Of a stretch of DNA of 5,170 bases, positions 1 through 4,700 are shown piece after piece (position 1 is the stretch's first letter; each line of letters opens with the position of its first letter). The notes beneath the pieces are model-generated. The model ran no database searches. It was not told the DNA's origin and saw only the letters and a list, made by a program, of their open reading frames with translations. Both the position numbers and the translations under genes were made by a program. The DNA comes from Deltaproteobacteria bacterium (lineage in GTDB: Bacteria; Desulfobacterota; JADFXK01): assembly GCA_015233285.1 (NCBI GenBank), contig JADFYA010000276.1, positions 1-5,170 on the forward strand, read 5' to 3'.

Positions 1-11
1 TGTTAGGGGAG

Positions 12-815
12 TTGGATCGGTACAAGGTCGAAAGGGACAGTCTCCGACACCGCTGCTCCAAACTTGCCGGCCGCGCCCTGTTCGTGTTGTCGCTTATAGG
101 AACGGCTACTTATTTAATATGGCTCTTTTCTCAGCATCGCCACATCCACCCGGCTATCTTGGTCGCGGCCTATGCCCTGGATCTGATCTTGGCCGGAATG
201 GTAATCTTGGGGACCGCCGGCTACATCTGGTTAAGAGGGAAAGTGGTGATCAATGATTTTTCCCTTCTACTGATTCCTGCGCTCAAAATGCTTAAAGACG
301 ACCTGAAGCCGGGGTGTCTCATCAAGCTCAAACTGGATCTCCGGGGCCCGGTCAAGGAAAAAATCTTAAGAGAGCGCAAGCTGCCGCCGGGCAATTATGT
401 AAAGTTGACGGAGACAATCTACAGTGACCGCTGGCTGGAGATGGAAGCCGTTTTAGTCAAAGGTCACCGGCTGATCTTCCGGATTACCAATAAATATCTC
501 AAATACAAGAGCACACGGCGTAACCCTCGAGGCAAATTCAAGTTTAAAACTAAATGGAAAAAGATTGTTACAGTGACCGGATCCATCCGACCGAACGCCC
601 AACGATTGCAAATCGACCCGGTGAAATTGAAGGACTCCCAATATTCCGGAAAAACAAAGTTCAAAAGCAAGAAAGGGGGCAGTTGCCGCCTGTCTCGCAA
701 GTACAAATTCAAGCCCAATTCCATCGCTGATTCCATGACGGTCACGCCAAAAGAGTTAATCGGCCTGTCCTTAAACCTGTGTTCTTTTTTGTCTCCGTCG
801 GCCCCAGGGAAGTGA
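12..815 (+). CDS. Two-helix membrane protein with basic C-terminal domain, unrecognised family (5' end uncertain)
   Basis: I do not recognise a named family. Two hydrophobic stretches at about residues 22-40 and 47-74 form a helical hairpin. It is preceded by a basic N-terminus and followed by about 190 residues of soluble, lysine-rich sequence, so the bulk probably lies in the cytoplasm. The soluble part has alternating K-x-K runs near residues 175-184, 214-221 and 229-234 that look like beta strands with one charged face. A WLEMEAVLVKGHRLIFRIT segment (141-159) also reads as beta structure. The first in-window start is TTG at 12, but its AGGGGAG (5-11) abuts the start codon with no spacing, and the frame is open to the left edge. 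Bases 1-2 (TG) could even end a start codon. The gene may therefore begin at or before the edge. It ends 4 bp before the zinc-finger gene, so the two are very likely one operon and may work together. Function unknown. Confidence 0.75.
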   Translation: MDRYKVERDSLRHRCSKLAGRALFVLSLIGTATYLIWLFSQHRHIHPAILVAAYALDLILAGMVILGTAGYIWLRGKVVINDFSLLLIPALKMLKDDLKPGCLIKLKLDLRGPVKEKILRERKLPPGNYVKLTETIYSDRWLEMEAVLVKGHRLIFRITNKYLKYKSTRRNPRGKFKFKTKWKKIVTVTGSIRPNAQRLQIDPVKLKDSQYSGKTKFKSKKGGSCRLSRKYKFKPNSIADSMTVTPKELIGLSLNLCSFLSPSAPGK

Positions 816-819
816 GACT

Positions 820-1290
820 ATGAAAGATTTTAGTAAATTATCCTGCCGAACAAAGAAGGGGCTGTTGTTTCTGCGGGACTGCGCCGAAATAGCCTCCGCC
901 TGGTGTGGCCGGTGTGGCCGGCCTATTTGCAGCCGGCACCAAATGATGGTTGAAAGCCTGTTAGCCTGCCCCGAATGCGCGGCCGCCCTGGAAAGGGAAG
1001 AACCTCAGGATTCCGAGTATTCAACCGGCTGGGAAGATGTCCGGGAAGAAGTGTATGATCGGTTAGCGGATACACCCCAGGCCGCCCTGAACACCACGCA
1101 GGAGCGGAACCGGCTCTATGTGGAATTCGGCTATATCCCTTTCTTCTATGGCTCCCACCACTATTACTCCGACAGCGACTTCCAGACCTTTGATAATCGG
1201 TTCATCGACCATGACCCCAAAGACGGACCCATCATGGCCCAGGCCGGACAAACGGCCAAAGACGACACCGGCGACGAACTGGAAAGCTGA
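820..1290 (+). CDS. Small zinc-finger (B-box-like treble-cysteine) protein, function unknown
   Basis: A 156-residue soluble protein. Residues 29-53 carry C29-x2-C32-x4-C37-x2-H40-x9-C50-x2-C53, with further cysteines at C9 and C21. This can bind one zinc and possibly a second, and resembles the B-box-like CxxCxxxxCxxH...CxxC knuckles found in many unannotated bacterial proteins. Such modules usually mediate protein contacts rather than catalysis. After the finger comes an acidic linker (about 58-85). An aromatic patch follows at about 100-130, rich in Y, F, H and D (for example FGYIPFFYGSHHYYSDSDF), and the acidic tail looks disordered. The start is an ATG at 820 with AGGGA at 806-810, inside the end of the preceding gene. 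The 4-bp gap marks co-translation with the basic membrane protein upstream, and an acidic partner for that basic domain is plausible (inference). No TM segment or signal peptide. No function can be assigned. Confidence 0.8.
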   Translation: MKDFSKLSCRTKKGLLFLRDCAEIASAWCGRCGRPICSRHQMMVESLLACPECAAALEREEPQDSEYSTGWEDVREEVYDRLADTPQAALNTTQERNRLYVEFGYIPFFYGSHHYYSDSDFQTFDNRFIDHDPKDGPIMAQAGQTAKDDTGDELES

Positions 1291-1380
1291 TACTCAAAAG
1301 CACAACACCCAGGACATAGAAAAAACCCGGCGATGTGTTCCGCTTTTCCCGAAAATGTCAATATCCGGTGTCGGACTACG

Positions 1381-2559
1381 ATGAAAAGCAACTCCAATAT
1401 TCCACACATTTTATGGATTACCGGACGCTATCCGCCGCTTCCCGGGGGCATGGCCGTTAGTTGCGATCGCCAGGTGCAGGGATTGCGCCGCCGCGGCCTG
1501 GCCATTGATGTGGTCGCCCTGGTCCGGCCGGATGCGGCAACCGGTATCCACAAAGTTGACCGCGACGGTGGAAGCGACTACCTCCTGGCCCAGTCCGCCG
1601 ACGAGGGGACCCTGGCCCAGCGTATCTGGCGCCTGGTGTTGGAAACACAGGTTCGGCGGCCCTACACTCAGGTGGTTGGTTTCGGCGCCGGCCGGGCCGG
1701 ATACCTGGCCGTGACTTTTGCCGCCTGGCTGGATTGCTCGTCGTTGGCTTTGGTCCGGGGGAATGATTTTGACCGGGACTGGTTTAACCCGCGGCTGGGC
1801 TATTGGGTGCGCGAAACCCTGAGCCGGGCAACGGTTATCGGGGCGGTATCAGAGGATGCGGCGAGGCGGAGTGGGGCTCTGTTTCCGGGCCGGGATGTCC
1901 GCTTCACCCCCAACGGAGTGAATCCGGGCGACTGGGAATTATTACCGGAAGACCGTCAAATCCGGAATGAAATCCGGAGCCGTTTGGCCGTAGATGGGCG
2001 TCGGGTTTGCGGCTTGTTTGGTCAACTGAAGTATAAGAAGCGAGTCCCATTATGGCTGGCCGCCTTGCGCCAGGCCGGTCTGATGTCTAAGGTCAGTTTG
2101 TTGATTGTGGGCCGTCTGGATGAGGAGACACGGGGCATCTTGGCCGATCCGGCCCTGGTCCCCGGCCATGAGGTGATTGAATTCTCCCCTCGCGACCGGT
2201 TGCCGGGACTCTATGCCGCATGTGATTATATCGTTTTGCCGTCGCTGTTTGAAGGGATGCCCAACGTATTACTGGAAGCCATGGCTTTGGGGGTGGTCCC
2301 CATCGTGTCCAGTGCCGGGGCCATGGGTGACGTCGTCCAGCATGGAGAAACAGGCTTTGTCTTCCCCCCCGAAGATCGACAGGCCGCGGCAGCAGTCACC
2401 GCCCAGGCCCTGGCTCTAGATGAGCCGGAGTTGGCCGCTATGGGCGCCAGAGCCAAAGATCAGGTCACCCGAGACTTCTCCATCGCCCGGGAATTGGACA
2501 TTCTGGGCGGTATCCTGGGGCTGCCGGGGCCGGCCGCTCTGGACGACAGGCCGAGTTAG
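1381..2559 (+). CDS. Glycosyltransferase, GT-B fold, GT4 family-like (group 1)
   Basis: A 392-residue protein, normal length for GT4 enzymes, which transfer a sugar from a nucleotide-sugar donor with retention of anomeric configuration, usually for LPS, exopolysaccharide or other glycoconjugates. The N-terminal acceptor Rossmann domain opens with a beta strand and the family's PPLPGGMA loop (18-25). The linker carries P177-N-G-V180. The donor domain has FGQLKYKKR (213-221), a strand ending LLIVGR (240-245), and ACDYIVLPSLFEG followed by the E-x7-E signature E291/E299. A conserved GETGF loop follows. No TM segment, so cytosolic or membrane-peripheral. An in-frame ATG lies at 1333, but its 16 extra residues precede the typical family N-terminus, so 1381 is preferred. 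Neither start has a clear Shine-Dalgarno. It lies 90 bp after the zinc-finger gene, possibly the same transcript, with a hairpin after the stop. GC is higher than in the neighbouring genes. Donor and acceptor cannot be read from the sequence. Confidence 0.93.
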   Translation: MKSNSNIPHILWITGRYPPLPGGMAVSCDRQVQGLRRRGLAIDVVALVRPDAATGIHKVDRDGGSDYLLAQSADEGTLAQRIWRLVLETQVRRPYTQVVGFGAGRAGYLAVTFAAWLDCSSLALVRGNDFDRDWFNPRLGYWVRETLSRATVIGAVSEDAARRSGALFPGRDVRFTPNGVNPGDWELLPEDRQIRNEIRSRLAVDGRRVCGLFGQLKYKKRVPLWLAALRQAGLMSKVSLLIVGRLDEETRGILADPALVPGHEVIEFSPRDRLPGLYAACDYIVLPSLFEGMPNVLLEAMALGVVPIVSSAGAMGDVVQHGETGFVFPPEDRQAAAAVTAQALALDEPELAAMGARAKDQVTRDFSIARELDILGGILGLPGPAALDDRPS

Positions 2560-2575
2560 AAAATTTGGTACGATT

Positions 2576-2597
2576 GCCCCGGCAACATATCCGGGGT
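2576..2597 (+). terminator. Possible intrinsic terminator after the glycosyltransferase
   Basis: CCCCGG (2577-2582) and CCGGGG (2591-2596) form a 6-bp all-GC stem around an 8-nt loop. An extra G-U pair is possible at the base. The stem starts 17 bp after the glycosyltransferase stop and is followed by TCATTATTAT, which is T-rich but not a true T-run. It would separate the glycosyltransferase from the Rpn-tail gene. Termination strength is uncertain. Confidence 0.4.
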
Positions 2598-2660
2598 CAT
2601 TATTATGGCCATCCTGTCCGGGTTGGTATCTAAGGAGCTTCCCTTGATTCTCCATGACAG

Positions 2661-2667
2661 AAGGAGG
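2661..2667 (+). promoter_or_regulatory. Strong Shine-Dalgarno deciding the start of the Rpn-tail gene
   Basis: AAGGAGG, extended as AAGGAGGGA to 2669, sits 6 bp before the ATG at 2674. It is the best ribosome binding site on the plus strand of this window. It overlaps codons that would read Arg-Arg-Asp in the open frame continuing upstream, so it is an SD embedded in Rpn coding sequence. It favours initiation at 2674 rather than at the in-frame ATG at 2605, which has no SD. Confidence 0.7.
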
Positions 2668-2673
2668 GACATT

Positions 2674-2943
2674 ATGATCGAATCAGCAGCTTATGAATTA
2701 TTCAAACGAGAGGGCCGGGAAGAGGGCCGAAAAGAGGGAATCAAGCAGGGTGCTTTACACACCTCTCGGGAAAATCTGATAAATGTCCTGGAAGCGCATT
2801 TTGGGACTGTTCCAGCTAAAATCAAGACCCGGATTAACAGGCTGGATGATCCGGCCATCCTCAAACAATTAATCCAGAAGGCGGTCACTGCGGCTTCATT
2901 AGACCATTTTTACCAAGAACTGGATCTGTTTAGAATTAAATGA
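2674..2943 (+). CDS. Stand-alone C-terminal tail of an Rpn-family (PD-(D/E)XK, putative transposase) protein; RpnS-like or gene remnant
   Basis: 89 residues from the SD-supported ATG. MIESAAYEL is followed by a charged, glycine-spaced helix REGREEGRKEGIKQG (12-26), then an ENLINVLEAHFGTVP segment (33-47) and a helical end. This order (RDIM.ES, E-G repeats, hxxRFGxxP) is what I know as the C-terminal end of Rpn/DUF4351-type proteins. These normally carry an N-terminal PD-(D/E)XK nuclease of about 200 residues, which is missing here. The homology seems to run upstream in frame: residues encoded from 2605 (AILSGLVSKELPLIL...RRRDI) also fit, and the frame is open back to the glycosyltransferase stop at 2557. 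Two readings remain. It may be a 5'-deleted rpn pseudogene, or a small gene kept for its own sake. In characterised Rpn loci a short C-terminal product made from an internal start counteracts the full-length nuclease. The strong SD supports translation. No partner nuclease is visible. Confidence 0.7.
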   Translation: MIESAAYELFKREGREEGRKEGIKQGALHTSRENLINVLEAHFGTVPAKIKTRINRLDDPAILKQLIQKAVTAASLDHFYQELDLFRIK

Positions 2944-2999
2944 GTGATTAGAACAGGTTAAGCCTTGACTTCAGCAATCGTCATGTCTAAAAATGTTGT

Positions 3000-3030
3000 C
3001 CATGGTCCCTCGCCAAATTACGGATCATGG
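3000..3030. terminator. Hairpin between convergent genes, weak terminator candidate
   Basis: CCATGGTCC (3000-3008) and GGATCATGG (3022-3030) pair over 9 bp around a 13-nt loop. There is one G-U pair in plus-strand RNA and one A-C mismatch in minus-strand RNA. It lies 56 bp after the plus-strand Rpn tail and 10 bp after the minus-strand STAS stop. On the minus strand a five-T run follows about 8 bases later; on the plus strand there is none. Position suits a terminator, but the T-run is poorly placed. Confidence 0.3.
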
Positions 3031-3040
3031 GTTGAGGAGG

Positions 3041-3346
3041 CTAGCCCAGATGAAACATCTTATCGAAATGGACGGTTTGGATGCTTCTCCTGATATCAGG
3101 GCTGCAATTTAAAAGGCTGATGTCGGCCCTTTCTCCTCCGGCCTTTTCCCGCAGAATCAACAGCATGCCTAACGCCGAACTATCGATGTAATCCACCGCA
3201 GCCAGATCTATAACTATCTTGGACACCAGGCCCAGTTTATCCTTGTAAGATTTAATGAAGTCACCGTGGGCAGTGATGTCGAACCTGCCGGTAAGGCTAA
3301 TATGGAGTGTTTTACCTTCAACAAAACTAACTGAATTAAAAGACAT
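3041..3346 (-). CDS. Single-domain STAS protein (anti-sigma factor antagonist / SpoIIAA-like)
   Basis: A 101-residue protein that is essentially one complete STAS domain. N-terminal strands (VSFVEGKTLHISLTGRFD, 6-23) lead to strand KIVIDLAAVDYID (43-55). The conserved loop D55-S56-S57-A-L-G60 follows, then helix MLLILREKA. S57, the second Ser of DSS, aligns with the serine that partner anti-sigma kinases phosphorylate in SpoIIAA/RsbV. The C-terminus reads FDKMFHLG, usual for the family. Such proteins bind anti-sigma kinases when unphosphorylated or act as adaptors in larger signalling complexes. No kinase or phosphatase partner is in the window. An earlier in-frame ATG at 3406 would add 20 atypical residues. 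The ATG ending at 3346 has GAGGA correctly spaced and starts where STAS begins, so it is chosen. It lies 63 bp behind the PilZ gene, likely the same transcript. The phosphorylation site looks intact. Confidence 0.9.
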   Translation of the reverse strand: MSFNSVSFVEGKTLHISLTGRFDITAHGDFIKSYKDKLGLVSKIVIDLAAVDYIDSSALGMLLILREKAGGERADISLLNCSPDIRRSIQTVHFDKMFHLG

Positions 3347-3354
3347 AATATTTA

Positions 3355-3359
3355 TCCTC
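3355..3359 (-). promoter_or_regulatory. Ribosome binding site of the STAS gene
   Basis: On the minus strand GAGGA is followed by an 8-base AT-rich spacer and ATG (3346-3344). This spacing decides for the 101-residue STAS product over the longer in-frame start at 3406. Confidence 0.65.
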
Positions 3360-3409
3360 GGGGTAATGTTGTATGGAAGGTGAGACCCATTTGGGTAAAC
3401 GATCAAGCT

Positions 3410-4081
3410 TTAACTTTGAAGCTGGCAGTCCACCACTTCCTGCAGCTTTTTCGCCTGGTCTGGCGCGGCGTCCAGAAGAGCCATTCCGACCATGATATAA
3501 TTCCCGGCTGGATTAATATTCCGAACCTCCGCCTTTATCTGATCAATGATGGGTTGATTCGTCCCGGATAACGAGATAAGGGCCAACTGGCCTATAAACA
3601 AGGTTTCTTTTGCCTGCGCTTTCTTGATCTGCTTACCGTCCAACCTCACCTGGCATCCCTTGTGAGACAAATCAGTCAAAACGGCTTCTAACAGGGCTGT
3701 ACCTTTCGACGTCGTCAACGTCAACTTGACTGGATAGTGTACCCGGATCCGGGTTTCCGAGGTAAGAGCCAGCGATTCCAATGGGGCCGGCCAACTAATG
3801 GCGATTAACCCGAGGCTGCGCATCACATCCTGGACAATCGAACTGAAGCCGTAGACCGTTCCCCGGTTTATGTATCGCACAACCACCGGATTATCCTTCA
3901 TAAACCCGGAAAAAACAAATATACCATCCATTATGCCGACCAACACGCTGTTCCCCTGGATCCACCCCACCAGATTGGCCGCGTGTTTCTCCGGGGTCAA
4001 TTTTTTTTGAATAGATATTTGGGTGCCGACCAGAAAAGTGTCGGTGATGGCTGCGTCATCGGTTATCTTGAGATGGGCCAT
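3410..4081 (-). CDS. PilZ-domain protein with YcgR-like N-terminal domain (putative c-di-GMP receptor)
   Basis: A 223-residue soluble protein with the two-domain layout of YcgR-type flagellar-brake proteins. The N-terminal beta-barrel domain (about 17-105) starts FLVGTQISIQ and contains VVVRYINRGTVYGFSS (66-81) and IAISWPAPLE (93-102). A PilZ domain follows (about 108-215), with the D137-x-S139-x2-G142 motif (DLSHKG) and the typical end IMVGMALLD (196-204). PilZ domains bind c-di-GMP through an RxxxR element before the first strand plus [D/N]xSxxG. Here the first element reads TSETRIRVHYP (107-117): R111 and R113 are present, but no RxxxR spacing exists. Ligand binding may therefore be weakened or changed. 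The gene is preceded by a sigma70-like promoter and followed by the STAS gene, so the two are probably co-transcribed. No flagellar gene is in the window, and the output could be motility, polysaccharide or transcriptional. The start is an ATG with only a weak SD. Confidence 0.88.
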   Translation of the reverse strand: MAHLKITDDAAITDTFLVGTQISIQKKLTPEKHAANLVGWIQGNSVLVGIMDGIFVFSGFMKDNPVVVRYINRGTVYGFSSIVQDVMRSLGLIAISWPAPLESLALTSETRIRVHYPVKLTLTTSKGTALLEAVLTDLSHKGCQVRLDGKQIKKAQAKETLFIGQLALISLSGTNQPIIDQIKAEVRNINPAGNYIMVGMALLDAAPDQAKKLQEVVDCQLQS

Positions 4082-4141
4082 AAAATTAAATCCGATTACG
4101 GGAACGGCAAAACGTCAATAATTAACCCGGTGAATCGTTAT

Positions 4142-4169
4142 ACTATACCTGGGAAGAAATGAAAGTCAA
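4142..4169 (-). promoter_or_regulatory. Sigma70-like promoter for the PilZ-STAS unit
   Basis: On the minus strand TTGACT (4169-4164) is followed by a 16-bp spacer and TATAGT (4147-4142), close to the -35/-10 consensus. The predicted transcript would start near 4135, giving a leader of about 50 nt before the PilZ ATG at 4081. It sits downstream of the terminator at 4247-4281, which fits an independent transcription unit. Confidence 0.6.
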
Positions 4170-4246
4170 TATCCTATTCGCGGCCGAGGTTTTTTAAACT
4201 TCAGGTGGGTGCTCCAGTCAAATGAATAGCCATCATCCTCCGCTCC

Positions 4247-4281
4247 AAAAAAAATCCGCAGAGTCTTCAGCTCTTGCGGAT
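4247..4281 (-). terminator. Strong intrinsic (rho-independent) terminator of the GGDEF-receiver unit
   Basis: On the minus strand ATCCGCAAGAG (4281-4271) pairs with CTCTGCGGAT (4263-4254) around a 7-nt loop. This gives a 10-bp stem with one bulged A, followed directly by a run of eight T (complement of A at 4247-4254). It lies about 170 bp after the receiver-fragment stop and before the PilZ promoter, so it separates the two minus-strand units. The plus strand lacks a downstream T-run, so it is one-directional. Confidence 0.85.
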
Positions 4282-4450
4282 CGGATAACCGGTTAGTCAT
4301 TTAGTCCTTTTAGACGCTTCCCGAGGCGCCGTTATTTACTCCGAGGCCACCCGTACTTATCAATTCATCCAGGCAGGACTCAGTAGAAAAGAAAAACGCA
4401 CGCCCGAGAAGATGTTACAAACGCTATTTTTCATAATTCACAGCAGCAAG

Positions 4451-4636
4451 CTAATCACACCAGCCCCGCCTCAACATGATGTCCAACACCATCACGTCAG
4501 GCAAAAGAGACTCCAAAGACTCCCGCAAGTACAGGCCTGAGGGAAGAGCCGCGACGAAGCGTCCTTCTTCGGTTAGTTCGTCGAGGGACCTGTTTCGGTT
4601 GTCTTCCTCCGCATTAACGATGCCGAATTTTGTCAT
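4451..4636 (-). CDS. Truncated response-regulator receiver (REC) domain, half length; possible pseudogene
   Basis: 61 residues covering the first half of a receiver fold. Strand 1 is KFGIV (3-7), followed by an acidic helix-1 region, strand 2 around FVAALPSG, helix 2, and strand 3 VMVLDIML (48-55). D52 stands at the phospho-acceptor position. A full receiver has about 120 residues. The second half, with the conserved Thr/Ser and Lys, is missing because the frame stops right after DIML. The magnesium-binding acidic cluster, usually Asp-Asp/Glu after strand 1, reads N8-A9-E10, so phosphorylation chemistry is doubtful. One alternative frame after DIML reads GGAGVISLLL before a stop, recalling receiver sequence, which hints at a frameshift plus loss of the 3' part. 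An excellent Shine-Dalgarno argues the fragment may still be translated. It follows the GGDEF gene by 64 bp in the same direction. Either a decaying response regulator or a small decoy receiver; decay is more likely. Confidence 0.65.
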   Translation of the reverse strand: MTKFGIVNAEEDNRNRSLDELTEEGRFVAALPSGLYLRESLESLLPDVMVLDIMLRRGWCD

Positions 4637-4641
4637 ATAAT

Positions 4642-4646
4642 CTCCT
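4642..4646 (-). promoter_or_regulatory. Ribosome binding site of the truncated receiver gene
   Basis: Minus-strand AGGAG sits 5 bases before ATG (4636-4634), close to ideal spacing. It fixes the start of the receiver fragment and shows that the translation signal has survived although the coding part is only half a domain. Confidence 0.7.
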
Positions 4647-4700
4647 GGTTATCCCGTGAATTATTCTTTCTGAGGTGATGTCGGTTTTCTCAAAGCCAAT

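Larger units (their letters stand above)
4082..4450. other. 369-bp intergenic region holding a terminator and a promoter
   Basis: No convincing gene. Read on the minus strand it contains, in order: about 150 bp after the receiver fragment with two CCGAGGC direct repeats (4321, 4341), a 10-bp palindrome TAACCGGTTA (4286-4295), a strong intrinsic terminator (4247-4281), a sigma70-like promoter (4142-4169) and a leader of roughly 50 nt before the PilZ start. I looked for a c-di-GMP-I riboswitch core and did not find it. A 44-codon frame here runs through the terminator and is not called. Confidence 0.7.

Noticed and set aside
1333..1380. Longer start for the glycosyltransferase, 16 codons upstream
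   Set aside because: The extra residues do not resemble the family N-terminus and there is no Shine-Dalgarno. The first Rossmann strand begins right after the ATG at 1381.
3385..3396. Short palindrome ACCCATTTGGGT between PilZ and STAS
   Set aside because: The stem is only about 5 bp with no T-run; too short to call a terminator or operator.
3347..3406. Longer start for the STAS gene
   Set aside because: The later ATG has GAGGA at proper spacing and begins exactly at the STAS domain; the 20 extra residues look non-coding.
4166..4300. A 44-codon minus-strand frame (ATG at 4300) with an AAGGA upstream
   Set aside because: It reads straight through the intrinsic terminator hairpin and its eight-T run, and its stop lies within the -35 box of the PilZ promoter. 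The protein matches nothing I recognise.
4082..4450. c-di-GMP riboswitch upstream of the PilZ gene
   Set aside because: The position and gene context are tempting, but the conserved GEMM core strings are not present on the minus strand.
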